Below are positions 44,299-55,315 of a stretch of DNA of 64,000 nucleotides, piece by piece. Position 1 is the stretch's first letter. Each line of letters starts with the position of its first letter. Where the stretch lies: contig NZ_CP028560.1 in assembly GCF_002165255.2 (NCBI RefSeq), positions 1 through 64,000 on the forward strand. Direction: 5' to 3'. Origin of the DNA: Acinetobacter sp. WCHA45. GTDB taxonomy: Bacteria > Pseudomonadota > Gammaproteobacteria > Pseudomonadales > Moraxellaceae. Under the pieces are notes generated by a model, which saw nothing but the letters and a program-made list of their open reading frames with translations, was not told the origin of the DNA and searched no databases. Position numbers and translations under genes: made by a program.

Positions 44299-45405
44299 AT
44301 GTTTGCTTTAAAAACAATTCATTTAGAAAAGAAAGTCTCAAACGAAAATCAAATTATTCTTTTATTTGATTTAGATTCATTCTGTCCATGTATGTACCCT
44401 ATGCTGTACACCATGAAATTTCTTAGATTTCAAAGTATCTCTACGCAGCATGCAGATTTAATCGCAATAAAATTTTGGTATGAATTTTGGTTTGAAAAGT
44501 TTGCCACGTCCTTTTGTGAGTCGTTCTATTCGACATCCTATAATTTTGAGATCATTCAATGTGAAATTGATAATTTCATTGTTTACTTAGAAAATAATAA
44601 AAAACTTGAAAGTAATCTTATACGGCTAAGCAATTCAGAACATATTAATTACACAACAATTGGTCATAGAGTTAGATCCTTCTTAAAGTTTTACAACTTC
44701 TTGATTAATGAATACTTAAGCATGCAATCACAGCCACAACTTACGTTGAAGGAAATTCAAAAAATTAAAGAAAACTTGAATAAATATATGACAATAAAGA
44801 AAAAAATTATAAATAATTTTTCAAAAGCCAATAAGACAATTAAAAGTGAGATAAATCATAATTTTAAGAGCATGAATCAGGAAATGATTAAAGGATTGTA
44901 TTCAGTCATTTCACCAAGTAACTCTAATAAATACAATGAATTAAATCCTTTTAGATCTAAAAATGTACAACTCAGAAACTTTCTGATCATACATCTCATG
45001 CTCAACTATGGTCTTAGAATTGGTGAGCTTATGCTACTAACAACCAACTCTATTAAAAAATCAATTCAGAATCATAGTTTTAGTTTAATTATTACAAATA
45101 CAGATGATGAGTTCGATGATCGATCAAAAAAGCCAAAAATCAAAAATGAATATTCGTACCGAGTAATTAAACTGCAGGAACGAGACTACAGAATTCTTCA
45201 AATCTATATAAATGAAATCCGAAAAGAAATTCCTTCACATATCTTATTTACATCCTTAAAGCCTCCCTATTCTGCTTTAAGTTTTCTAATAAAAGATCTA
45301 AATACGTATCTTTCATCAATTGAGATTCATTGTTATTCAATATATTGTAGGTTGAAAGTATCAAATGTGAAAGTTGAGGATCAGAACGTAGGGTTGATTC
45401 GATAG
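44299..45405 (+). pseudogene. Tyrosine recombinase truncated at its C-terminus
   Basis: A 368-codon frame. The catalytic domain starts (NYGLRIGELMLLTTNSIK near residues 236-253; YSYRVIKLQERDYRILQIY with the Lys/strand region near 293-311), but the HxxR, GH and Tyr boxes are absent: after about DLNTYLSSIEIH the frame runs into the antisense of the araC fragment. It is therefore truncated at a recombination junction near 45310-45340. Confidence 0.65.
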
Positions 45406-45724
45406 CAAGTTCGATAGGCTCATTAAATATTCCTTCATAGCTTTTTTTTAACCATGCTGGATCTAAATGCATCATTTTATAAGTGAAGCCGAGAGGATCT
45501 GGTGCATTACCATCATGAACTTCTTCAGGTTCAAGCATGAAAGTTTGACCTTGATAGCTATCAATAATTTTTTTTCTACAATTGAATTGTTGATGTCCTA
45601 ACTCTGTTACCCCTATAAGATAACTTGAGTGTAGATGAGGATCGTATGCAAAGCCTTTGAAGTGGGCATGAATTAGTTCTATACCTGTAGACTTATCCTG
45701 TGTGACATTGACCCAATTGCTCAT
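45325..45724 (-). pseudogene. araC: AraC-family regulator, N-terminal fragment (araC1 of the blaOXA-58 region)
   Basis: From ATG 45724 the protein reads MSNWVNVTQDKSTGIELIHA, then HLHSSYLIGVTELGHQQF and MLEPEEVHDGNAPD, the cupin-like arabinose-binding N-terminal domain of AraC regulators. The two C-terminal helix-turn-helix motifs are gone; the sequence joins a truncated integrase near 45325. An araC gene next to blaOXA-58 and ISAba3 is a known arrangement in Acinetobacter. Confidence 0.7.
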
Positions 45725-45786
45725 ATTTACTTAATTAGTCCTAATGGATTTAGCTTATCAAAAATTATCTAATGAAGAAATTCTAA

Positions 45787-45814
45787 AATTAACATAATAC
45801 ACCTTATACAAAAT
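45787..45814 (-). repeat. pdif site 1 (XerD-XerC orientation)
   Basis: AATTAACATAA TACACC TTATACAAAAT: an 11-bp XerD arm, a 6-bp spacer and an 11-bp XerC arm, as in Acinetobacter plasmid dif sites. It is the left border of the blaOXA-58 module. Confidence 0.85.
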
Positions 45815-45845
45815 GCCCTTGTAAGCCCTTAATCAAGGGCATTTT
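45810..45845. terminator. Hairpin next to pdif site 1
   Basis: Perfect 12-bp arms AAAATGCCCTTG (45810-45821) and its inverse (45834-45845), with flanking T and A runs, so it may work in both directions. Confidence 0.75.
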
Positions 45846-45851
45846 TAGTCT

Positions 45852-46604
45852 CTACTTAACATAAAATTTTGGTGGTGCTTCAAAAAGTATGCTGCCTTTA
45901 AATGAAGCCATTATTGATGTAAAAGAAAAGAAGGCTAAATCAAAAGCTTTAAAATGGTTTTCAAGCTTTTTTGAAAAATTACAGCTTCTTCTGAAACTAC
46001 GCCTAATTCTATGCCTTATTTTGCAATTATTGCCTTCAATACCTACAGTAAAAAATTTACCAATACTTTGCTTACCATTTTTAAAAGCAGTGATGAAACT
46101 GTCCCAATGATCACTTGCAATTCGGGTGTAGTGAATATCTAATTGTTTAAGCTTTGTCTTCAATTGTTAGACTGTAGCTAAATCTCGTTTACCCCAAACA
46201 TAAGCAACAATTTCACCTGTTTCTCGATGATAGGCGTAAATAAGCCATTGTTTATTCTTTTTATTTCCAACAAAATTCCAGAACTCATCTACTTCGAGAG
46301 ATTCATAATGACTTTGCTGAGGCTGAATTTCATAGGTTGATTCAGTTAAAGTACGTAAAACTTTACCGATACTGATGCGCTCAACTTCAGCAATATCTCG
46401 TATACCGCTGCCTCTGACCATCAACTGTAATATTTTACGAGTAATACCTGACTTACATCCTAGATAGCTCAGTGCATGATCACCAATAAACTGACGTTTA
46501 CAGTCTTTGCACTGATAGTTTTGTTTCCCATCTACTTTGATACCATTTTTCTTTATACTATCACTGAGGCAGGTTGGACATTTGATTGCTAGAGTTATTT
46601 GCAT
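45852..46604 (-). pseudogene. ISAba3 transposase with an internal stop
   Basis: From ATG 46604 the protein has an IS1-type zinc finger (CPTCLSDSIKKNG, CKDCKRQF), a helix-turn-helix (GSGIRDIAEVERISIGKVLR) and the InsB-like WLIYAYHRETGEIVAYVWGK. After RDLATV a TAA at 46167-46169 interrupts the frame, and the same frame goes on with LDIHYTRIASDHWDSF to 45852. A CAA to TAA change would explain this. IS1-family members may use frameshifting, but here the frame does not change. Confidence 0.7.
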
Positions 46605-46664
46605 TTCTCTATTTTATCAAAATCCAATCGGCTTTTTCTTCAGCATACTTTTTGAAACACTACC
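45871..46664 (-). mobile_element. ISAba3 (IS1 family), complete copy downstream of blaOXA-58
   Basis: A 794-bp element bounded by GGTGGTGCTTCAAAAAGTAT (left) and the inverse of GGTAGTGTTTCAAAAAGTAT (right). Its right end recurs in the partial copy on the other side of blaOXA-58. No convincing direct repeat flanks it. Confidence 0.85.
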
Positions 46665-46694
46665 AAAAATAGATTAACCTCAAACTTCTAATTC

Positions 46695-47984
<1,290 letters not shown>

Positions 47985-48071
47985 TTGTTCAAAAGTCATA
48001 TTTTACCTCGGAGAAACCGGACATTTTTATTGGTGAGAATATAGACACTTTAAATGGGTTCTAACACTCTC

Positions 48072-48099
48072 GTTTCGTATAACAGCCATTATGTTAAAT
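48072..48099 (+). repeat. pdif site 2 (XerC-XerD orientation)
   Basis: GTTTCGTATAA CAGCCA TTATGTTAAAT. It is the right border of the blaOXA-58 module and the left border of the SUKH module, in opposite orientation to its neighbours. Confidence 0.85.
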
Positions 48100-48136
48100 T
48101 GTAGTAAGAACTTTAATGCGATAGAGCAGAATGTAT

Positions 48137-48556
48137 ATGCAAAATAAGCTTGATAACATTATTCAAGAATTAAAAGAACTATCTGGGAATAGTCGTCTAA
48201 ACATAGAACTACCTGATGATATTTTCATATCTGCTTATGAACGAAAAATAGGTTTTATTTTTCCAAAAGATTATAAAAAAGTTTTGAAAGAGATTAGCAA
48301 TATCTTTTATGGAACAATTGAATTAGCGTCTCTTACAGATGAGAAAGAATGCTATCGAGGGCTATCTCAGATATTAAATGATGCTAGGGAGCAAGGTCTG
48401 CCAGAAGATTGGCTACCTATTTGTGAAGATAATGGTAGTTATTATTGCCTATCTCCTAATCATAAAATTAGATATTGGACAGCAGATGGATATAGCGATG
48501 AGCAGTGGGAAGATTTAGCAGATTGGATCAAGCAAGTTTGGATAGATGGAAATTAA
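48137..48556 (+). CDS. SMI1/KNR4 (SUKH) family protein
   Basis: A 139-aa protein (from the second in-frame ATG at 48137; 141 aa from 48131). FPKDYKKVLKEISNIFYGTIEL and later LPICEDNGSYYCLSPNHKIRYW, ending DLADWIKQVW, follow the SUKH fold pattern. SUKH proteins are mostly immunity proteins against nuclease toxins of contact-dependent or T6SS type. It is the only gene of its pdif module, so it could be an orphan immunity gene. Confidence 0.75.
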   Translation: MQNKLDNIIQELKELSGNSRLNIELPDDIFISAYERKIGFIFPKDYKKVLKEISNIFYGTIELASLTDEKECYRGLSQILNDAREQGLPEDWLPICEDNGSYYCLSPNHKIRYWTADGYSDEQWEDLADWIKQVWIDGN

Positions 48557-48566
48557 GAATTTCTAA

Positions 48567-48594
48567 AATTAACATAATACACCTTATACGAAAT
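48567..48594 (-). repeat. pdif site 3 (XerD-XerC orientation)
   Basis: AATTAACATAA TACACC TTATACGAAAT, 10 bp after the SUKH stop codon. Its spacer is the same as in sites 1 and 7. Confidence 0.85.
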
Positions 48595-48595
48595 T

Positions 48596-48624
48596 AAAAA
48601 ATGGAGCCTAAAGCTCCATTTTTT
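48596..48624. terminator. Hairpin next to pdif site 3
   Basis: Perfect 12-bp arms AAAAAATGGAGC and its inverse around CTAAA. It lies between the ends of the SUKH and higA genes and can end transcripts from both sides. Confidence 0.8.
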
Positions 48625-48635
48625 AATAACTTTTT

Positions 48636-48917
48636 TTAAATTGCTAAGCGTAAATTCAGTGCTTTTACAACTTTAATCACAGTATCAAAACTAGGGTTAA
48701 CATCACCAGAAAGTGCTTTATAAAGACTTTCTCGGCCTAAGCCTGTATCTCGTGATAATTGAGCCATTCCTTTAGCTTTTGCAATGTTACCTAAAGCCTT
48801 TGCAATGAATGCGGCATCGCCATTAGATTCTTCAATACATGCTTGTAAGTAAGCCTGCATATCATCCTCTGTTTTAAGATGCTCAGCACTGTCCCATTTG
48901 CGAAGTTTAATAGCCAT
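48636..48917 (-). CDS. higA: HigA-type XRE antitoxin
   Basis: A 93-aa addiction-module antidote: IAKALGNIAKAKGMAQLSRDTGLGRESLYKALSGDVNPSFDTVIKV is an XRE-type helix-turn-helix of the HigA family (residues about 36-86). The start is directly after the toxin stop, so the pair is translationally coupled, with the toxin first as in higBA operons. Confidence 0.85.
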   Translation of the reverse strand: MAIKLRKWDSAEHLKTEDDMQAYLQACIEESNGDAAFIAKALGNIAKAKGMAQLSRDTGLGRESLYKALSGDVNPSFDTVIKVVKALNLRLAI

Positions 48918-49220
48918 TTATAGCTCCTCCTCTAAATCTTGTGCCAATTGCAGGGCAAGTTTTATATCTTTACTTTGCGTAGACTTATCTCCGCCTGCTA
49001 AAAGAATAACAACCCTTTGCCCTTGCTTGCAGTAATAAATCCTATAGCCTGGCCCAAAGAAGAAACGTAATTCAGAAACACCTTCACCGACCGGCTCAGT
49101 ATCTCCAAAGTTTCCATCTTCAACCCGATCAATTCGGACTTGTATGCGTCTTTTTGCCTGCTGGTCTTTTAACTTGGTGAACCAGTCATCAAAGACTTCA
49201 GTGGTATATATTGAGTACAT
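48918..49220 (-). CDS. higB: HigB/RelE-type toxin
   Basis: A 100-aa RelE/ParE-superfamily toxin: MYSIYTTEVFDDWFTKLKDQ, RIQVRIDRVEDGNFGD, LRFFFGPGYRIYYCKQGQRV, LLAGGDKSTQSKDI. Such toxins cut mRNA at the ribosome. ATG 49220 is chosen because a perfect 22-bp palindrome lies directly upstream, which would otherwise be inside the gene. The module is interrupted on its promoter side by Tn125, 43 bp away. Confidence 0.85.
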   Translation of the reverse strand: MYSIYTTEVFDDWFTKLKDQQAKRRIQVRIDRVEDGNFGDTEPVGEGVSELRFFFGPGYRIYYCKQGQRVVILLAGGDKSTQSKDIKLALQLAQDLEEEL

Positions 49221-49226
49221 AAGTAG

Positions 49227-49248
49227 AATGTATCCTATAGGATACATT
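49227..49248. promoter_or_regulatory. Palindromic operator of higBA
   Basis: A perfect 22-bp palindrome with the core TGTATCCTATAGGATACA. It starts 7 bp before the higB ATG and is the likely HigA binding site for autoregulation. Confidence 0.75.
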
Positions 49249-49263
49249 TATGCAAGAAATAAA

Positions 49264-50350
49264 GGCGAATTCAAACATGAGGTGCGACAGTTTCAAAAGC
49301 CATATGATAATCAACAAGCTGAGCAAATTTCTCTAATGGTGTAAGCCAATCTAACGCCTTTCTAGGACGAGTATTCAGTGACATGGCAACTTGATTTAAA
49401 TAATGCTGATCTGCCTGATTTAAATCAATCCCTTTAGGTAAATATTGCCTAATTAAACCATTCATATTTTCGCATGTGCCTTTTTGCCAGGGTGAATGTG
49501 GGTCACAGAAATATACATCTATGCCTAAATCTTCTTCGAGTATTTTATGTTCTGACATCTCACGTCCACGGTCATAGGTCAACGTTTTACGCAGTTCTGC
49601 AGGTAAATATTTCAGAGCTTCAGTTAAAGCCTTGCGCACTGATTCTGCCTTTGCATCAGGTAATGTTGCCAAGATACAGAGCCGTGTATTTCGTTCAATA
49701 AGTGTTGCTATCGAACTTTTATTGTCTTTACCTTTAATTAAATCAGCTTCCCAATGACCCGGTATTTTTCTTTCTTGAACTTCGGCTGGGCGCTCATGAA
49801 TAGTTTTAATATCCTGTAATATAGAATCTTTTTTAGGTTCACCGTTAGCTTTTCGCTTTTTATTTTCATGACGTAGACAGGATAATAAGTCTTTTTTCAA
49901 CTCACCCTTTGGTAATGCTCGTATCGTTGAATAAATCGTTGTATGGCTTACATTCATTGTTTGATCCAAATCAGGAAATGTCTTTAAACGCTTTGCTATT
50001 TGCTGAGGAGACCATAAACAACGGATCGCTTCAACAATAAATTTCCAGAGGATTGAATCGATTTTGAGTTTTCTGTGACCACGTCTACGTCTAGCAAAAG
50101 TGTTATCAGAAGCATATTGAGCTTGATAAACGTCATTGATGCTATTTCTTTTAAGCTCACGATAGATCGTACTAGGATGTCTTTTAATGAGTTCAGCAAA
50201 TTTTCTGGCTGAAAAGCCTTCTTTTCTTGACTCAAGCATTAATGCAGTACGATCTTCAAAGTTAAGATGATGGTATGACAATTTTATATACTCCATAAAC
50301 CCTTTAAATTAATTAGGTGGTTTATGTCGCACTTCAAGTTTTACTCTGCC
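49264..50350 (-). mobile_element. ISAba125, left copy (IS30 family, 1087 bp)
   Basis: The ends GGCGAATTCAAAC and the inverse of GGCAGAGTAAAAC begin imperfect inverted repeats that share GTGCGACA. The size is identical to the right copy. Confidence 0.92.
49271..50296 (-). CDS. ISAba125 transposase
   Basis: A 341-aa IS30-family transposase: MEYIKLSYHHLNFEDRTALM, a helix-turn-helix (FSARKFAELIKRHPSTIYRELKR), then the DDE domain with GHWEADLIKGKDNKS, LTYDRGREMSEH and DPHSPWQKGTCENMNGLIRQ. It differs from the right copy at about three bases near 50098-50128, one of which changes Gln to Arg. Confidence 0.92.
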   Translation of the reverse strand: MEYIKLSYHHLNFEDRTALMLESRKEGFSARKFAELIKRHPSTIYRELKRNSINDVYQAQYASDNTFARRRRGHRKLKIDSILWKFIVEAIRCLWSPQQIAKRLKTFPDLDQTMNVSHTTIYSTIRALPKGELKKDLLSCLRHENKKRKANGEPKKDSILQDIKTIHERPAEVQERKIPGHWEADLIKGKDNKSSIATLIERNTRLCILATLPDAKAESVRKALTEALKYLPAELRKTLTYDRGREMSEHKILEEDLGIDVYFCDPHSPWQKGTCENMNGLIRQYLPKGIDLNQADQHYLNQVAMSLNTRPRKALDWLTPLEKFAQLVDYHMAFETVAPHV

Positions 50351-50588
50351 CTCCATTGTTTTCAATTTATCGGATTTCTAAAAACATGAGATATATGTTT
50401 CAATAAAAGTTTTTAAGAACTTTATACACCAAATACCAATGCTTCACTTATGATAAAGTGGATTAAAATTGCAGAAAATGGGTAAATCCATAAAAAATGT
50501 CAACATCTTCAAATATACAATTGTATTTCAATTTCCGTTGTTTATAGTTGGAACATTTTTTTAAATCTCTACACTCAAGGTTAGATTT
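50351..50588. other. Intergenic AT-rich sequence inside Tn125
   Basis: Acinetobacter-like AT-rich sequence upstream of the partial pac gene. It probably contains that gene's original promoter. No gene or repeat is seen. Confidence 0.5.
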
Positions 50589-50864
50589 ATGTCTACTGCT
50601 CATAAAAAAGCATCCTTATTGCAAAAAGTCAGTAAAGGACTCACAGTTGGTTCAGTCATTACAGGAAGCACGTTTTTACATGGTCCCCCTGTTTTGGCAC
50701 TCGGTTTTACCAAGCTGTTTAAAAAATCAAAAAAAGTAGACGAAACCAATATTCAATTGGCCAATAGCTGGATTGGTGTAAACAACCACCTGATTGAAAA
50801 GGTGCTGCCAAACCTAAAGTGGGATATGGGTATAGGAAGTTCAACCGCCCTTTTTGGCGAGTCT
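50589..50864 (+). pseudogene. Truncated pac (acyltransferase-like) gene
   Basis: MSTAHKKASLLQKVSKGLTV, then PVLALGFTKLFKKSKKVDE and NIQLANSWIGVNNHLIEKVL, the N-terminus of a phospholipid acyltransferase-like protein. The frame is cut at about 50860, where GC-rich ISCR21 sequence begins. This is the delta-pac end known from Tn125. Confidence 0.75.
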
Positions 50865-52722
50865 GGCGGGTAGGAAGCGGCCGCGCAAGCGCCGCTTTGG
50901 GCACAGATCGGGCACAGATCGGGGGTTCATGCGTGGGTTTTCGACATCGCGGGGCCACGCAGCGGCTCAGTGCGTAGCCATTTCTCACCGAATCCCGGCA
51001 CAGGGCCGAGCGCAGCCCTGCGGGGTCGTGGCCGCATCGGATCGGACTCTGGCTTGGCTGCCGGCTGTGTGGCCGGCGCCTCATCACGCGGCGGGCGGCG
51101 GGGCGCGCGCTGCGGGCCGGTAGTGCGCTTGCTCCAGCGCGCCGTGTTTCTCGAAGTGGGCGAGGATGGCGCGAATGGCCTTGGGGTCTTCGATGCTGGC
51201 GACGATCCGCACCGCGCCGCCGCAGTGGGCGCAGGTGGTGATGTCGATGGAAAAGACCCGCTTGAGCCGTTGCGCCCAGCTCATCGCACGGCGCTTCTGC
51301 TCGGGGCTGCGCGGCTCGTCGTGGGCGCTGACGTCCACTGGCGCCGCATCGCCCGCAGGCCGCCTGCCGCGCCCCGAGGGCGTCAGCTGCGCGCGCAGGT
51401 TTGCATTCGGGGCGAATACGCCGTGGAAGCGGGTGAGATGCGCGCGTGGCGGCGGGACCAGTGCCGCCAGCTTGGCGATGAAGTCCACCGCATCCCATTC
51501 GACATGCGTGGTGCCATTGCGCCACGGCGTCTTGAGCTGGTAACGCACCCTGCCCTGTGGCGAGATCGATAGCCGCTGCTCGCTGATCGCCGGGCGCGTG
51601 ATGTAGCGGCACAGCTTTTCGAGCTTGTGGCTTTCGTGTGCTTCCGCGGCCACGCCGGCATGCAGCGAGAAGCCGCCGACCTTGCCGGCGTCGCCCTCCA
51701 GCGGACCGGCGTCGCCAGGCAGCGTTTGCAGCGTGACGACCTTGCGGCCAGCGTCGCGACCGGTGGCGATGCGGTAGGTCATCGAACTCATCCGCAGCCC
51801 ATCCATGCCGTCGTCGCTACCCGCGCTGTCGGACAGGAACACGGATTCGTCTTCGCCTTCGAGCCAGCCGCGGCGCGACAGGTGCCGGCACACGCGATGC
51901 GCGATGGTGTTGGCCAGTTCCGTCAGTTGCGCCGATGTGGGCGCACGGGTGCGGTGCAGGCGCGGCTTGCGCTGCGGACGCTCGGTGGTGTCCTCGTACA
52001 CGCCGTCGAGCCACAGCATGTGGAAGTGGATGTTGAGATTCAGCGCGCTGCCGAAGCGCTGGATCAGGGTCACCACGCCGCATTGCGCCGTATCCCGCGG
52101 CACGCCGGCCTGATCGGCAAGCCAACCGGCGATCACACGATGCACGATGCCCAGCACCGGGCCGATCGCCTCAGGCTTGCTGGCGAACAGGAAGCGCAAC
52201 GGGTACGGGAAACTCAGCACCCATTGCCGCACCGGCCGCGGGCCGAACACCTCGTCCACCAGATGCCGCGCCGACTCGGCCATGCGCCGTGCGCCGCAGC
52301 TCGGGCACAGCCCGCGCTTCTTGCAGGAATACGCCACCAGCCTCTCGGCACGACAGTGCTCGCAGACCACGCGCAGGAAGCCGTGCTCGAGCACGCCGCA
52401 GCGCAGGTAGGTCTCGAACTCCTCGCGCACATACTCGGGCAGCGGGCGGTCTTCGGCCTCAAGACGCGCGATGAAGTCCGGGTAGTGCGCCTGCACTAGC
52501 GCGTACAGCAGCGTGCGCTCGGGCAGGTGGCGCGCGTAACGCGCAGCGGCGTGGGCGGCCGGCAGTGGCGCGCACACCTCGGCCTGCCGCCGGGGTGCGG
52601 TCAGGCGCGGCACGCAGCGCTCCGTTGCAGGGACGGCTGCTCAGGGTTGCGCCCGCGAGCACGCGTTCATATCGGCGTTTTCTGATCTTCGCGTCAGACA
52701 TTGCCGCGGGGCGGGTAGGAAG
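50865..52722 (-). mobile_element. ISCR21 (IS91-like) with 13-bp repeats at its borders
   Basis: A GC-rich segment with one IS91/ISCR transposase gene. GGCGGGTAGGAAG is present at both borders (50865-50877 and 52710-52722). ISCR elements move by rolling-circle replication and pick up adjacent DNA. The exact oriIS and terIS positions are not certain. Confidence 0.65.
51084..52613 (-). CDS. ISCR21 transposase (IS91-family HUH Y2-type)
   Basis: A 509-aa protein with the N-terminal zinc-binding part (HGFLRVVCEHCRAERLVAYS, KKRGLCPSCGARRM), QWVLSFPYPLRFLFASKPEA, NLNIHFHMLWLDGVY with the HUH motif, and KLCRYITRPAISEQRLS with the single catalytic Tyr seen in ISCR elements. C-terminal SIDITTCAHCGGAVRIVASI is typical of the family. 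The start could be further downstream. Confidence 0.85.
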   Translation of the reverse strand: MPRLTAPRRQAEVCAPLPAAHAAARYARHLPERTLLYALVQAHYPDFIARLEAEDRPLPEYVREEFETYLRCGVLEHGFLRVVCEHCRAERLVAYSCKKRGLCPSCGARRMAESARHLVDEVFGPRPVRQWVLSFPYPLRFLFASKPEAIGPVLGIVHRVIAGWLADQAGVPRDTAQCGVVTLIQRFGSALNLNIHFHMLWLDGVYEDTTERPQRKPRLHRTRAPTSAQLTELANTIAHRVCRHLSRRGWLEGEDESVFLSDSAGSDDGMDGLRMSSMTYRIATGRDAGRKVVTLQTLPGDAGPLEGDAGKVGGFSLHAGVAAEAHESHKLEKLCRYITRPAISEQRLSISPQGRVRYQLKTPWRNGTTHVEWDAVDFIAKLAALVPPPRAHLTRFHGVFAPNANLRAQLTPSGRGRRPAGDAAPVDVSAHDEPRSPEQKRRAMSWAQRLKRVFSIDITTCAHCGGAVRIVASIEDPKAIRAILAHFEKHGALEQAHYRPAARAPPPAA

Positions 52723-52746
52723 TCTCCCGCCTCGGACGCCAGAACG

Positions 52747-52777
52747 CACAAAGCCCGGCACGAGGCCGGGCTTTGTG
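52747..52777 (-). terminator. Terminator of groES-groEL
   Basis: Perfect 13-bp arms (CACAAAGCCCGGC and its inverse) with an ACGAG loop, 25 bp after the groEL stop on the reverse strand. Confidence 0.8.
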
Positions 52778-52801
52778 GTCTTGCTTGATGGATCGCGGGG
52801 C

Positions 52802-54448
<1,647 letters not shown>

Positions 54449-54497
54449 TTACCTCGAAAAATTATTCGGATGAGAAATGTGTGGGAGCGACGCGCGA

Positions 54498-54788
54498 TCA
54501 GCCGAGGATCGCGAACAGGTCGTCTTCCTTCACCACCAGCAGCTCGACGCCGTCCAGCTTCACTTCGGTGCCGCTGTACTTGCCGAACAGCACCTTGTCG
54601 CCGACCTTGACCTGCGGCGCGCGGACCTGGCCGTTGTCCAGCACCTTGCCGGTGCCGACGGCGACGACTTCGCCCTTGATCGGCTTCTCGGTGGCCGAAT
54701 CCGGGATCACGATCCCGCCGGCGGACAGCTTCTCTTCTTCCATGCGCTTGATGACCACGCGGTCGTGCAGCGGCTTGATATTGGACAT
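54498..54788 (-). CDS. groES: GroES co-chaperonin
   Basis: A 96-aa protein, [40 protein letters not shown], then [18 protein letters not shown] 54788 is chosen because it gives the standard length; the frame is open upstream. It is the first gene of the groESL operon, and a CIRCE-like operator lies 47 bp upstream. Confidence 0.95.
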   Translation of the reverse strand: MSNIKPLHDRVVIKRMEEEKLSAGGIVIPDSATEKPIKGEVVAVGTGKVLDNGQVRAPQVKVGDKVLFGKYSGTEVKLDGVELLVVKEDDLFAILG

Positions 54789-54834
54789 GGCAACCTCGGT
54801 AAATGGTTGATTGACGTGGAAAAACCCGGCGATT

Positions 54835-54861
54835 TTAGCAGTCGCGCGAAGCGAGTGCCAA
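54835..54861. promoter_or_regulatory. CIRCE (HrcA operator) upstream of groES
   Basis: TTAGCAGTC, a 9-bp spacer, then GAGTGCCAA. The consensus is TTAGCACTC-N9-GAGTGCTAA, so each arm has one mismatch. HrcA would repress groESL here until heat or stress. Confidence 0.75.
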
Positions 54862-54981
54862 ACCGCGGACAACAGAACCGGGCGAACCCGGCATGCCACC
54901 GAGATGGGGCGGGCCCGCCGACTTTCAAGGGCCGCACGCGGATGTCCGCCAGGCCCGCCGGATCGGGGCAGCCGCTACCCT

Positions 54982-55311
54982 ATGCCGGTGAGCGCCCTGA
55001 TCTGCTTCTGCACCTGTCCCGACGCCGACAGCGCCGAGCGCATCGCCACCGCGCTGGTGGCCGAGCGCCTGGCCGCCTGCGTCAACCTCCTGCCCGGCCT
55101 GCGTTCGGTCTATCGCTGGCAACGCAAGGTCGAGGCCGCGGCCGAGGTCCTGCTGCTGGTCAAGACCAGTGCCGAGGCCTACCCCGCCCTGCAGGAACGC
55201 CTGCGCCAACTGCATCCCTACGAACTCCCGGAGCTGCTCGCGGTCGAAGCCGCGTCCGGCCTGCCCGAATACCTGCAATGGCTGGCCGCCGAGAGCCGAC
55301 CGGTAAACTGA
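54982..55311 (+). CDS. cutA: CutA1 divalent-cation tolerance protein
   Basis: A 109-aa protein from ATG 54982: MPVSALICFCTCPDADSAER, ALVAERLAACVNLLPGLRSV, YRWQRKVEAAAEVLLLVKT, LHPYELPELLAVEA. All are CutA1 signatures; the family forms trimers and is linked to metal tolerance. It is divergent from groES and followed after 4 bp by the dsbD fragment, an arrangement found in Xanthomonadaceae chromosomes. Confidence 0.9.
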   Translation: MPVSALICFCTCPDADSAERIATALVAERLAACVNLLPGLRSVYRWQRKVEAAAEVLLLVKTSAEAYPALQERLRQLHPYELPELLAVEAASGLPEYLQWLAAESRPVN

Positions 55312-55315
55312 GCCA

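Noticed and set aside
47985..48071. A strong extra promoter or second IS upstream of blaOXA-58
   Set aside because: The sequence after the ISAba3 break shows no inverted repeat or transposase fragment of a second IS, and no better -35/-10 pair than the one inside ISAba3.
50719..51612. A 297-codon reverse ORF
   Set aside because: It runs across the border of pac and ISCR21 and overlaps the transposase in another frame; the Arg- and Pro-rich text is a shadow.
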